DNA from: Eremophila alpestris peregrina
Lineage: Eukaryota; Chordata; Aves; Passeriformes; Alaudidae
Assembly: GCA_009792885.1 (NCBI GenBank)
Contig: WMCF01000026.1
Location: 2,232,001 to 2,296,000 of the forward strand
Direction: 5' to 3'
DNA: 64,000 bases
Positions 1 through 11,702 of this stretch are shown here, in pieces. The translations under genes were made by a program, and so were the position numbers. The notes beneath the pieces are model-generated. The model saw only the letters and a list, made by a program, of their open reading frames with translations, was not told where the DNA came from and did not search any database. Every line of letters begins with the position of its first letter. Position 1 is the stretch's first letter.

Positions 1-3000
1 CATCTCATATGACTGCACTAGTGCTCCCTGCACAATGCATCAGCATTACCCACAAATTGCTTGGACTAAGGAATCTGATCTAAGTCTGGCTTTTCCAGTG
101 CCTGCTTTCTGACCAATAATAATAATGGGAACCATTGCAATGACATCTCAAGCTTGCAGCCCTCTGACATCACATACAATGTTCTAGTGAAAACAGGAAT
201 AGAAAGGGATGCTAGGGAACAGAATGACCTGGATCCACATACACAATATTCTGTGAAGTGGAACTACAATGTCAAAGGGAAAATGGTTTGCCACTAGGGA
301 AGAGTATTACCCTAGAAACAAGAGAGATGTGTGGAAGAAGAGCAAGTGAGTCAAAAGCATTCCTTGATGGGTATGGACATAGCAACTTGTCTCATGTAAA
401 ACTCAAAGCACAGGATTAGTCTGGTTTATGAAATAATTGTTAGCCTGATTTGTTTGCTTGAGAACATTCCTTTAGAATATTCAAAAGTCAGATCTGTTAG
501 TGCATATAATGGCAGTGTTTTCAATGTGTGCATGTGGGTGCAACTTTTTGAACTGTGTTTCCACAATGAAAGCTTTGAAAAAACAGTAACTGCAGATAGC
601 CAGCTATATTTGTTTAAATGTACTTCTGCTGTTATCACAGTATTTATAGAAACCTAAAGGGCTGTGGGTGCAGTTTAGCAGATATTTGTTTACATTTGAA
701 GGAGATAATTATGCGATGTCCACCAAGCTTGTGTGCAATCTATAGTGGTAATTATCATGCTTGTACAAAAATACAAATTACACTCCAAAATATGTATCCC
801 ATGGGAAATGATTCCCTTCTACAATTTTAAACTACTTAGAAGAATAATGCTCTCCTACACTATTTCTGCTTGCACTGTTTTCAGTCTAGTTTCTCTTACT
901 TTTTGTTTGATTGCTGTTGATGTACTCTCACATTGCCCAGCAGATTAACTTTTTCCTCCAGCTTATGTAAGCAGCCATCTCAACTGGAACCACTGATGCA
1001 AGAGGCAGCAGAGTCATCTTAATCAATGTACCCATCTACTACTACTAGAAGCCCATGAGACCTATTGATAGAAATGATGTGTAGTTGCAGTACAGCTTCT
1101 CCAGTTCTATCATTTGCAGCTGTAAGGTGACACTGTATTGAATTTTTGAGCTCTAAGTGCTTTCATCCTGCTTCTTCACACAGGCAAGCTACAAAATGTT
1201 CATTGCTTTTCAACACTTCAGCCTCTGTAAGTGAAAACTCAGATATATAGCAGTTATTGTGGTCTAGAAACTGCTTTGTCAGAATTCAGCTTGACTCACA
1301 GAAAGAGAACTTTCTGGCACCTTTCTATCATTCTGAGCTTGACTGGTAAGGCAACTAATTGGGATTAATCTGCCCTACCCTGAGCTACAATAGTGCTGGG
1401 ACAGCTCCCCCTCAGGTAGCCTAGCTGTATCAAATGCCATTAGTTGGATGACAAAGTTTGTTTAGTTGGTGGCAGAAATCTGATGAGCCAAGAGCCTTTG
1501 TTTACAGTGTAATCTAAGTGCAGATAAACCAAACATATTCTTGTTTCCCTGTGGCTGTGTTAGTCAAGACTGTTTGTCATTCTACGATATTTAAGAAAAA
1601 TGTACTTATACCTTAAGTTTTATAATTTAAAGTATTTACAGAATCATCTAATCTGATCCTTGCTCACTTCCAAAAAAGCCTGAAATGCTAAGGAGTGAAC
1701 CATGCAAAAAGTTTCCAGAGGTATCTGACTGATCTGAGCTGAACTGACATGACAAGTGGGCACTGAAAGCCAGGAGTGTGCAAATCTTTCACATGGCACA
1801 GAATAAACACTTGTTTTCAGTGAATCTAACAGCACACATTGGGAAAAAAATTACACTAGGTATTAGAAATTGTTTGTTCTTTCACCATGTTACATCTCTA
1901 TGCTTAGGAAATACTACAACACTTTACAATAGGATGTATTTATCCGTGGGTTTCCTTAGTTATCTTTGGGAAAAATGTGATTTTTCCTCTTTAACATTAA
2001 AATAATTCCCTACTGCGGATGGCCTGAATAATGTTGATCCTTGTTCTCGAGTCTAGATTAGCTTGGCTTTGCAAGAAAAAAAAGTGAGTTGGGGCACAAC
2101 TGCTTGTGTACAATAGGTGGGTTAATTTGACCATGGCGTTCCTAAATTTTGGGATGCAAATCAGAATTGCAACTGGCTTCCTAAGGTTCCGTGTAGCAAA
2201 TACAGTCTTGAGTCTTTCTCTGCCTCATTGATACAAAGTCAGAAATGGTTGTATTTTTGCCCTGCACTGCAGGACTTCTGTAAAGTACATTACTCAAATA
2301 CACAAGTTTCCTAAAACTCCAGCAGTAAATTCACATTGCCCAGACTGAAAATTTCCTGAGGACAGGGATGTACTAAGAAAAGACAGTAGATCATGGTCTA
2401 AAGGGGAGGATGATTTGCCTGATGAAATGTAGCTGTCTGCTCTTGAGCCAGATGTCTATGCTTCTGTTACAATCAGTGGAGAGAAACGGGGAAGAGTAGG
2501 ATGTAACTCCACTTCTCTGACAGGGCTAAAACTGTGCAGATAAACTGTTTTCTATAAATGCCTGCTTCTCTACCCACAATAAAAGGAGGCTTGTATGAAT
2601 AATTTGGAAGCAGGCAAGCAAATCCTCTCCGCAGTGCTTAAAGCAGAATGAATCTTTCAAGTGGGACATAGATGAAGGAATGTGGCCGATTGGACGAATA
2701 ATTTGGAACTCAATAGATGCACTTTGTTTTACAGGAAAATTTCTGTCTTGCCCTGAACAAAACTTGCTAACATTTCCACTATAGGAGGGACCATTCCAAA
2801 GGTGAGCTCTCCTGGCAGCCCCATTCAAACTGGAAGAGGTTCCCTATTTTCCCAGTAGGGGATTTTGCCTCCTCAAAGCTGTACTATTTGCCTTTTTAAA
2901 TAGTGTCAGCTGTGTATAAAGATGCAAGACACAATTAGTGTCTCAGCCCTCAGCGTGCAATTATTTCTGCTACATTAATATTTCAGCTAATTCATCAAAA

Positions 3001-3350
3001 CATATTATTCACCTGCAATAACCCCAGAGGCTCTATTCCTCCACAGAATTCTAATTGGTTTTGCATTTGGTGAAAGCAGTAAAGAGGGAGAGGTTTTCTA
3101 TTTGTTATGTTGAAATGAACTAGAGATCAGGGCAGAATGTTTTTTGAGTATTGCTGAAAGACACAGAATTGGTTTTGAGTTTGGCAGGTCTGATTCTATC
3201 TAATACCCTCTCAAGCCTTTCAAAAACCTTGTGTTTGTCTCCTCAGAAGGATTTTACTTCTGAATAAATTTAGTATCAGAAAAATGTTGAAATATTTATA
3301 CAAAAATGTAGCTGTCATACATTTCTGAGAAAAAATGAGCATGAAGAAAA
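1..3350. other. Unique AT-rich non-coding stretch
   Basis: I see no recognisable gene, RNA or repeat here. The sequence is AT-rich and CpG-poor with short A and T runs. The longest open frame, 100 codons on the minus strand at 2526-2828, has no recognisable domain, and no frame shows sustained protein-like composition. It reads as intergenic or intronic DNA. Confidence 0.6.
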
Positions 3351-3402
3351 GGATGGGGCTTTTATTTCTGCCCCAAGCAGAAATAAAAGCTTAAAGTCAT
3401 CC
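3351..3402. repeat. Inverted repeat / hairpin with 13-bp perfect stem
   Basis: GCTTTTATTTCTG at 3358-3370 and CAGAAATAAAAGC at 3378-3390 are exact reverse complements separated by the 7-nt loop CCCCAAG. Outside an asymmetric internal loop, GGATG (3351-3355) can pair with CATCC (3398-3402). The whole could fold as an imperfect hairpin of about 52 nt. This is short for a typical microRNA precursor, so I do not call it one. The pairing is seen directly; any function is unknown. Confidence 0.75.
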
Positions 3403-5372
3403 AGACCTGGCACTTGGAAAAGGACTCTTAGGTCAGACAATACAGGGAAGCCTGACAGTTACAGGGCAATCCAAGCTGGCATCACACAGGGAGCATGTGA
3501 GAAACTCTGCCTATGAACATAGATCTGTGTCCTTGCTTCAGACTTACATTGCAGGTACTTGGAGAAAGCAACTTCTATATCTACTGCACACTTGGATACT
3601 TCATAACTTGCCCTGAATCCTTCCTATTTATCTTGTGCAAATGATACCTCTATTTCCTTATTCCACAAAGTAGTTTCCAAAAGAAAGAAAAGAAATAAAA
3701 ATAAGGCATGCATTTCCCCCTCCTCCAAAGTTCTTTCATATATATTTCTTGCATGCAAATGTATAGCTTTTGATATACATCATTTTGTAGGGTTTTTCTG
3801 GCAGGGGAATATTTTAATGTGAATAAGCACAGCTTCTGCCTGCTTCACACACTGGTTGCCTTAGTAACTGTGGCATAGTGCAGCTGAAGTGTGCTGATAC
3901 CCTTGAAAGGGAGTTTGAAGGAAGCAGATGGGCTGTGATTATCATTGGTTGGATCAATTAGATGAGTAGATTGTGTGATACTAAAAATAATACCTTCAAT
4001 TGCTTAAAAGAATTAATTTAGCAAGAGGAACAGCATTTTCAGTATGACTATTTAAGATATACACCATTGTGTTTGCAGTATTTTTGTTCAGTTTATATGA
4101 TGAGGAAAGATGCTGCTTTTCTGTCTTCTTCCAGAAGATGAACTTGATAGCTTTACTTTATTTTTAGCAGTTTTTAAATTTCCAGACAGTAAATGCTGGT
4201 ATGAACAAAGTGTGTTAATATGCTAAAAAATAAATGAATCCATAATAACAGAGTGAATTTATAAACTATTTGCCTTTGTTGAGTTTGAAAACAGAGAAAC
4301 AAGAAAGGCAATAGTAAAATGTCTTTACAAAAAAAAAAAAAAGATGAGGGAAGGAAAAATCTGATACTTGCAACTTTGACATTTTTGCAGAATATGAGTT
4401 CTTTCCTAGATGAAAGCTGGGGTACATTGCAGCAGGGGAAAAAAATACTTGGAAATAGTTTTGTAAATTATCACGTTAACAAATTTACAGAGTATGATTT
4501 TATTGCCCTAGTTTGATTTATCATAAATTTATTCAAAAGGAAAGGGAACTGAATGACAAGACTTCTACATTTTCAAAATTTTAGAGAAAGGTTCCTTTTA
4601 TTTTCTAATAGGAAAATTTGCAGGCTTGGTGTTTAGTATTCTATGGCATCTGCAGAAAATTGGCCGCTAAATTCAAAATTACTAATAAGGAAACAGAACC
4701 TGTATAGGACAAGCATTCTTCTGATATCCATGAGATCTTATAACTCCCCCCATATGTAAAAGACACATCTAGCTGAACAGGAATTGTATGTGAAATGCAT
4801 GAGAGATGTAGTCCTTTTATTGGATGTGAATCCTTTGTATGAAGAATCTCCATTCTTTGTGTCTTAACAGTATCAGGTATCACAGACGTTTTGCAGTCAC
4901 ATTTGAACAAGTGGGGGACCTGGCTCAGTAGCAGTAATGGATGACCCCTGCACACTGGATCTTGAAAGCTACATTTCTCTAAGGAAGTTTGACATCCCAG
5001 GTGTTTCTGACATGATCACCACGTTGGAAGGGGCACAGGATCACATTTCATTTTTCCTCGGATACAATTCTTGCCGAGTTTTGTATTGAGTGCATGTTAG
5101 CCTCACTCCTCTGTCATATTCCTGCTGTCAAAAATGCTCTGATTGCAGCTTGTTTTCACTGCTGGGATGTCTGCCTGTTTGTAACACTGCTTTTTATGGT
5201 CTCAAGAAACTGAGAGTGTTGAGGGACTGGAGGAAAAAGATAGGCATGGGAATTAGAAAAAGACAAGATGAGAGCAGGCACAGCTCCTGAGGGGCTACTT
5301 TTTTTTTTCCTTGAAAAAATCACTGTTGGAGGACAAGATAACAAAATGTAATTACCAGAAAGAGCATGCTTG
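3403..5372. other. Unique non-coding stretch with candidate regulatory block
   Basis: No gene or transposon is recognised. A poly-A run lies at 4329-4342. The part from about 3830 to 4000 is denser in transcription-factor-like words (X-box, ATTGG inverted CCAAT, GATTA and CAATTAG motifs) than its surroundings. The minus-strand open frame at 4641-4955 (104 codons) resembles nothing I know and is treated as chance. Confidence 0.5.
3855..3868 (+). promoter_or_regulatory. RFX X-box consensus match
   Basis: GTTGCCTTAGTAAC fits the RFX-family X-box GTNRCC-N(0-3)-RGYAAC at every defined position, with a 2-nt spacer. RFX proteins bind such sites in promoters and enhancers of ciliary, immune and neural genes. 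No promoter or gene start is visible nearby, so a distal element is the only likely role. One motif match in 64 kb can arise by chance. Confidence 0.35.
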
Positions 5373-5415
5373 TAAACTAAAAGGTATTTAGTTTAACTAA
5401 TTTAGTCAAACTAAA
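5373..5415. repeat. Cluster of short inverted repeats (CTAAA/TTTAG)
   Basis: TAAACTAAA (5373-5381) is the exact reverse complement of TTTAGTTTA (5387-5395), with loop AGGTA. The middle TTTAGTTT also pairs with AAACTAAA (5408-5415). ACTAATTTAGT between them is itself palindromic. The segment can therefore form alternative hairpins. No function is implied by the sequence. Confidence 0.7.
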
Positions 5416-7054
5416 GAGATATTTAAAAACGTCTGTCCTCTCTTTTATATATACACCTGTTGGTGCCTGAAGCTTAAGGGCCCTCTAATAATTCTCCTTC
5501 ACACTTCGAGTAATGCAACTTTCTGAGAAAGATGTGCTTTGCTTTGCTGTAGGCCCACATGGGAGTGGGGATTAGGGAATTTGCTGAACCCCAGATACTC
5601 TTTGAGATCAGACAGGATTTTTGTTAACATCTCAAAACCTTTGCAGCAGTGAATGCCTGTGAAGACCTATCACAAAGCCTGGAGGCTGCAGAAGGTGCTC
5701 ACAGAAATGTGGAATCCTCAGTAACATTCTCCAAGCCTGATCTAGTGTAAAGACAGACAAATAGAAAGTGTGTGAAATTGTGTCATGTTGTTTCTCTTGT
5801 CTGTGGGCTGGGGAAGCTGGAACTAGAGGAGAAATTTTTATGTTTTCCTGTTTTTTATCCATTCATGCAGCTCAGTCTAGCTGAATATGTTGATGTGACT
5901 TACAAGTAGCGACAACCTCTCATGCATTGTTACTGTTTCACTAAATTTGAGCCCCAGAGAAAAGTTCAAGGATTCCTCATTGTTACAGGGGTCAGCAGGT
6001 CTCATTGCCTCTTTAATTGTGTTGGTTTTGTCATGCTTTTACCATTTAGCTGATTGATCAGCTGATGAGCTGAGCAGAGCAAAGCAGGGCATTACAGTGT
6101 GTGCAGAATTTACATGAGCAAGTTATGATAGCAAACCATCATAGGACTTTTAATTTTAGGCATTTTAGTTGACTAGAATTCAGTCCTGGATGTGTTCAGG
6201 ACAGCTAGCAGTACCACAGTACACATGATAAAATCAGTGACATAAGTAAGATTAATCACTTCTTAAGGTTTCACTGCCTCACTTGATTAGAGAAGGATCC
6301 ATCACTTTAATACCACAGTGGTGAATGCTGTAACAAATCGTAGAACAGAAAATCAGAAAAATATTGTTAACATGTTGAATAATAGTTTCAAATTATGTAT
6401 GTACCCATATGAATAACAGACCACATAGGGAAAAGGACTGCACACAGTAAATAAATTGGGGGACACTGGAAATTAAGCATATTGTGGCAATTTTAATTAC
6501 ATGCCTTTTAAGGATTAGGTTTTGGCTTTAGTCTGTTCCCTTTGTTGCCCTAGAAATTTAATAAAACTGGTTGATTGGGTACTGTCAAGTAACTTCTTTT
6601 GATTTGCAGCTAACATGCCATGAGCTCCCAGAGAGCTTTTTGATGAAATACTTCAAATATGTATCACAACAAGAAGAAAATTCTTCAAAAAGGTTGTTTG
6701 AATTTAAGTGTCACTAAATCAAACTTAAATGAACATTGGCCAGTTTTTTTTAAAAATGCAGTAAGTTGAAAAACTTTTTAAAGCTTCTTGGAAGTTACTT
6801 GCTGTAATTTATTTTGTTCATTATAGAAAAGTTCTTAGGGATATCATGGTGAAAGTGACCTCACCTGTAGTGTACAACCTCATTTTGTGTGTTTGCTGAA
6901 ACACAGTTGCCCTGAATATCACCATAATTTAAGAGGTCTCTCTGTTTCTCTTGCTGTTGTGCACTAGCAATAGCTTTTGTTTTCTCAGACCTTTCCTTCT
7001 GTTGTCACTGACTCTCAATTACATTAGTGGCTAACAATATTACCTTAATTTCAG
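5416..7054. other. Unique non-coding stretch
   Basis: No gene or transposon is recognised. The stretch is AT-rich with short A/T runs (for example around 6742-6760). The minus-strand open frame at 5632-5862 has no recognisable protein features. Confidence 0.55.
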
Positions 7055-7218
7055 GAGCACCTGAAAATTCAATCACAAGTGCTTGAGAGACTGATCATCA
7101 GTCATCCACGTCATGTGTTTTCAAATCAACCCTCCATCCTCTCCCCACTTGAGGAGCACTTTGGATCATTGGTCTTGGCTCAGCACCCACTGCTCAGTTG
7201 CCTTTGATGGAAACCCAG
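7055..7218 (+). other. Possible exon (splice-site-bounded, 164 nt)
   Basis: A 3' splice-site-like sequence TTAATTTCAG ends at 7054, with a branch-point match CTAAC (7031-7035) whose A lies 20 nt upstream of the AG. The segment ends in CCCAG followed by GTGAGT at 7219, a strong donor. The frame starting at 7055 is open for 50 codons to TGA at 7205-7207, 11 nt before the donor; the other two frames stop early. If coding, it would be close to the end of a reading frame. If not, it could be an exon of a long non-coding RNA. I do not recognise the peptide, and the polypyrimidine tract is weak. Confidence 0.25.
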
Positions 7219-9477
7219 GTGAGTTTAAGAAGAGTAAAGATAATCTCATCTGCCATGCAAAGAAGAATTCCATTTGTTGGCAGTTTATTTATGTTTTTGT
7301 GTTGCTATTAAGAAGACTCTATTAGCAATAGAGAATTAGTTAAGTCAGTAGCTTTCAAACCAAAAGCAGAAATGTACATTTAATGGGACTGTAAAATGAA
7401 CCAGTTATTCTGGGTTAAAAAGGTTATCAGAAGAAAATGCATCTATTCCACTATTCCACAATAATATCATATATATTTTTATGCAAAGAAAAAACAGATG
7501 TCATGAAAAAAGAATTGTACTCATCAAAAGGCAGGGAATAAGTATTGTAAAGAATGAGTTAGAACGAATTTACACACCTTGTCAAAATGAAATGTCTTCA
7601 CCAGATACTCTGAATTCTGGGATTCGTTCTGGCCTGTGAGATAGGTATTCTGTAAAACTCCCGCAGGGATATCAATGTACTTTTAAAGTAAAGAAATCAA
7701 AACATAAACAATATTTTTCCTTCTAGTTCATAGCATTTTGAATAATCTTCATATTTTCTATGTTTCCCTCTCTACTTCTTTCCTTTACAATGCTTTCAGA
7801 GTTCACTATTTTCTCTTTTTTGTAGTAAAAGTAATTTAGGATGAAAGCACATCCAGAGATTTTCTGCTACATATCCTTTTGTGTGTGGATATGCATACAT
7901 ACTAAGCTGTGTTACTCAGGTTTTCATAGCAGAAAATCCAGACACATTTTCACCATGCAGAAATTAACATTCTGGTGTGATAACAGCAACCAAGCCCATT
8001 GCTGAGTTATGGTAACTTATCCCTTCCACATTTGCATATATTCAAACCACAAAAAAAAAAAAGCCTTTGAAGATGCTTTGTAGGGCAGATGTGTTACTTA
8101 TTTTGTGTTACTGCTGTTTCTATTAAAAACAAGATGTACACAGGTGCTTACCTCTGTTGGTTTTGTGCTAAACACTTCTGTACAAATTCAGAGACTCCTA
8201 AGCCAGTGCATTCAAGTTTATGCAGAACTGGAACTCATTTACAAAGTATTTCAAGCTCTGATCATATAAGCCACATGAATATGTATGTCTTCAAATTTCA
8301 GAAATAGAGAACCTAATAAGATCTGATTTTCCAGGCAAAAATCCCAGGGTCATGTTAGATTTGTCCCCCACAGAGCCTGACAAAACAAGGTCAGAATAAA
8401 ACTTCTACCTTGAAAAAGGAACAAAAGGAACAAAAGGAACAGAACTAATACTGATGATATCAGCAGTCTGTCTTTGGGAGGGACATGGGATGAGTTAAAA
8501 TGGATCTCATATCCCATATGACTTCTGAACCAGCTTTTAAGTTTGGGTTGACCATGGAAATGTAGAACAAACGAACCCAGAAAGAAAGCCAAACCTCATA
8601 AACCTTTTGTGTCTTCAAAAAGTATCTGCTATTTTTCCTTTATAAAATCTTTTGCTTGGTTGGAATAATTTTTCTTATATGAGTTTCATTTGGAAGCTTT
8701 AAGTCATAATCTGATTTTATGAGGTATATGTAAATTATATATCTGCTCAGAAAAGTAAAGGTTTTTGGCATCCTACTTCAGGGAAAAGTCAGTGAAAGTT
8801 TAATGCAGATGAAAATCTCATGGACAGCTACATTAAGGCTGCTAAATGCATTGTAACTTGCAGCAGTGCTGAGTTCACAAGGCTGAAGTGCCTCTAGCCA
8901 GCTCTAACTATTTAGTTGTAACAGCTCAGTTGTAGACATTTTGGGTATAAGCAGATCTGCATAAGCAGAACAAAATTCTAAGAAGCTTCTAAAACAGTAG
9001 GATGCCATAAAAGCAGGGGAAATGAATGTGTAAACAAATAAAGCTATGGAGAAGAGAAAATGAAGAATTGGTTCCCTTAGTCCTTTGTATATGATGCTAA
9101 AGGAGCCAAGGTGTTTTCAAAATTAATATAATGAAAAAAAGAAGATTTTTCAGAAAATCTGCTGAATTATTATTATTATAGTCCACAAAGTATCTTAAAA
9201 AAATATTTTGTCTTGGATTTTGAAGGATTGTTTTCAGTAGATGGTGCCTTTTGAAGGGTTTATTGACTAGTTAATCTCTTGTGTTCCTTTCCAGATGCTG
9301 CACCTTGTGATCCATAAAATATAGTATCAACATAATAACATATGAAACTTCACAGTAATTAGTAAAGAAAAAAGTAAAAATAGATGAAAAAATATCAAGT
9401 GGATGCTACAAAAATATTTTATTTGAAATATCCTGGATAAGAAATCAGAAATACTTCAGAAAACAGTCTAAGCTTCC
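7219..9477. other. Unique AT-rich non-coding stretch
   Basis: No gene or known transposon is recognised. The stretch holds a perfect 9-bp tandem triplet at 8414-8440 and poly-A at about 8049-8061. The sequence from about 9340 to 9440 is strongly A-rich and leads up to the CR1 that follows. Confidence 0.55.
8414..8440. repeat. Tandem repeat, three perfect copies of AAAAGGAAC
   Basis: Positions 8414-8422, 8423-8431 and 8432-8440 are identical 9-mers. The array is short and purine-rich, of the kind produced by replication slippage. Confidence 0.85.
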
Positions 9478-9783
9478 TCAGGAGGGGAAGTGGAGGGAGA
9501 TGCACTGATCTCTTCTCTGTGGTGGCCAGTGACAGGACCCAAGGAAATGGCCTGAAGTTGTGTCAGGGAAGGTTTAGGTTGGGTATTTGAGAGTGGTTGG
9601 GCACTGGGACAGGCTCCCCAAAGAAGAGACCACTGCACCAAGGCTGACAGAGCTCAATAAGCATTTGGACAGAACTCTCGGGCACATGGTGTGACTCTTG
9701 GAGCTGTCCTGTGCAGGGCTAAGAGTTGGACTTGATGATTCCTCTGGTTTCCTTCCAACTCAGGGTATTCTGTGATTCCGTAA
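9478..9783 (+). mobile_element. CR1 LINE, 5'-truncated 3' end
   Basis: This is the 3' untranslated end of an avian CR1 non-LTR retrotransposon in plus orientation. Recognisable blocks in order are CACTGATCTCTTCTCTGTGG, GGCCAGTGACAGGAC, CCTGAAGTTGTGTCAGGGA, GGTTGGGCACTGGGACAGGC, GGCACATGGTGTGA, CTGTCCTGTGCAGGGC, GAGTTGGACTTGATGATTCC, and TTCCAACTCAGGGTATTCTG with TGATTC. From memory of the family, a short internal segment between GGGTATT and GAGTGGTTGG appears deleted. It lacks any open reading frame. Truncation at the 5' side is normal for CR1, which primes from its 3' end. Its tail matches that of the SINE at 25231-25366. Confidence 0.92.
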
Positions 9784-10983
9784 GGTATACTGTGCACTAA
9801 CATTGGAAATTACTTGTAGTATTCCTTCTGGGAAGACATGGTTTTCAGTCCAGAATTGATGCTGGGGGATGCTTAATGGCAGTTCATTGGCTCACTCTGC
9901 TGACTGCCTGACTCTCAAGTTGTCTAAATAGTTATTACCCTGCTGAATCTGCAGAATTTTTTTCATTTATCCCCACACTGAATATTTTTTTAGAACAGAG
10001 AACTTGTTCCAAATTTTTTCCCACAGTTCAGTCTGGTAGAAAAAAAAGGAAGTAGTGAAATCTTTGAATCCTTAAAAAAGTTAAAAAGTCTTAGATCTTC
10101 ATACACAGCACTGAGATACTGCTCATGAAATCCATAATTTTTAAAGAATGTTGAAAAATTTGGGCAGATGTAGGAAAAAAGCTACTGACATGTTCCTAAG
10201 ATTGGAAAGTATCTTGCTGTAAGGAACTGAGCTCAGTCTGTTTACTTTATTTGAAATAAAATTAGGATGTCACTTGATTGCAACATATGAGTATGTAGCA
10301 TTTAACAAAAAGCACTTAAATTCCGCCAAAAAAGACATAATTAGAGCCTGGTAGCTGAGCCACAGACACTTGCATGAGAAATTTGGGGCCACTTTTTAAC
10401 AATGATGATAATTAAATGATCTAAAGAATTACTATAGGGTTGCTAAATTTACCATCTTGGAAGTCCTCAGGATGGCTGGAAGGAGTAACAACGTAGGACT
10501 TTCTGCACTTCTTCCAGCTGAAATCCTGCTGGTTGGGGGAGGAGGAGGATGCCACTGTCTCCCTCATACTTCTTGTAGTAAATGTGCCAAAGCCAAATTG
10601 GATTGTTTTCTCAAAAGTTTTCCTTAATTAAACACCAATTACTGCAGTTGACATGGGATACATGACTGAGATTTAATAACCTGTGATATGGAGCATGACA
10701 AACTAAATCAGTGAGCTTTTGTCCTTTGATATGCTAATCTGCAGATTTCATGCAGAGTTTTACAGTCTGGAGTAGCAATGTAACTCTACTGACTGTGGGC
10801 TTGTTCTGTCTCCTCACTTTGTGAGAATTGTCTGTCTTAAACAATGCTGGAGTTGATGTTGTTTATAACCTGCTTGTTTCTGGATTAGGTCTTAAGTTTT
10901 TTCCCACATGTTGCATTAGTGAGTGTGAAGGCTGTCATATTTTTTGGTGCATAATATGATCTTAATATAGTTTTCTGTGGTTG
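9784..10983. other. Unique non-coding stretch between two CR1 copies
   Basis: No gene is recognised. The sequence is AT-rich with no long open frame, and I see no other repeat family in it. Confidence 0.5.
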
Positions 10984-11162
10984 TTATGGAATCATAAAAT
11001 AGTTTGTGTTGGAAGAGACCTTTTAAATGTCATCAAGTCAAATTCTCCTTCAATGGGCAAGGACATCACCAACTAGACTCTTAGAGAGACCCTAGCCTTC
11101 AAGGTTTCCAGGGATGTACCACCTTTTGGCACAACTTGTTGTAGTGTTTCCACCCTCATTTA

Positions 11163-11181
11163 AATAAACAAACAAACAAAC
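11163..11181. repeat. (AAAC)n microsatellite inside CR1
   Basis: AAATAAACAAACAAACAAAC is an interrupted tetranucleotide run. It sits in the CR1 3' region and probably arose by slippage after insertion. Confidence 0.8.
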
Positions 11182-11290
11182 TTCCCTCTTATATATCATC
11201 AAAATAAACCTTCCTTGAGTTTAATACCATTAGCCCTTGTCCTAGTGCAACAGGCTGTTGTAAAACGTTTTCCACCATCTTCTTAGAGGG

Positions 11291-11499
11291 CCCCTTTAGG
11301 TACTGAAAGGCTGTTATAAGATCTCCCAGGAGCCTTTTGTTCTCCAGTCTGAACAAGCCTGATTCTCTCTGCCTGTCTTCAATGGAACAGTGTTCATCTT
11401 CATGGCCTCCTCTGGACTCACCCCATTCCTTCCTGTGCTGGGACTCCAGAGCTGGATGCAGTGTTCCAGGTGGGGTCTCAGCAGAGCAGAGCAGAGGGG
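11291..11499 (-). pseudogene. Frameshifted remnant of CR1 ORF2 (reverse transcriptase C-terminal end)
   Basis: Two blocks typical of the C-terminal end of CR1 ORF2 are readable on the minus strand in different frames. PLCSALLRPHLEHCIQLW is encoded at 11446-11499. LENKRLLGDLITAFQYLKG is encoded at 11291-11347. In an intact CR1 these lie in one frame, downstream of the reverse-transcriptase catalytic core and near the end of the protein, so at least one frameshift separates them here. The catalytic YADD-type core is absent because the copy is 5'-truncated. No functional product is possible. The matches are from family knowledge, not a search. Confidence 0.85.
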
Positions 11500-11702
11500 C
11501 AGAATCCCCTCCTTCCCATGTTGCCCACACTGCTTTGGATGCAGCCCAGGACATGTTTGGCTTTCTGGGCTGTGATTGCCCATGGCCAGGTCATGTCCAG
11601 CCTCTCACCCACCAGCACCCCCAAGTCCTTCTTGGCAGGGATGCTCCTGACCTGTTCATCCCCAGCCTGTGTTGATATTGGGAGTTGCCTGGTTGCAGTT
11701 CT

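Larger units (their letters stand above)
10984..11702 (-). mobile_element. CR1 LINE, reverse orientation, about 0.7 kb
   Basis: Read on the minus strand, this is a CR1 3' portion running from the end of the reverse-transcriptase frame into the 3' tail. On the plus strand the tail appears as GGAATCATAAAATAG, then GTTGGAAGAGACC. Further right are CR1 blocks CCAGTCTGAACAAGCCTGA, CTCCAGAGCTGGATGCAGTG, TCCAGGTGGGGTCTCAGCAG, CAGCCCAGGACATGTTTGGC and CCCAAGTCCTTCTTGGCAGG. A short (AAAC)n run at 11163-11181 lies inside. It is older or more damaged than an active copy, with frame breaks. The right edge near 11702 is approximate. Confidence 0.93.
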
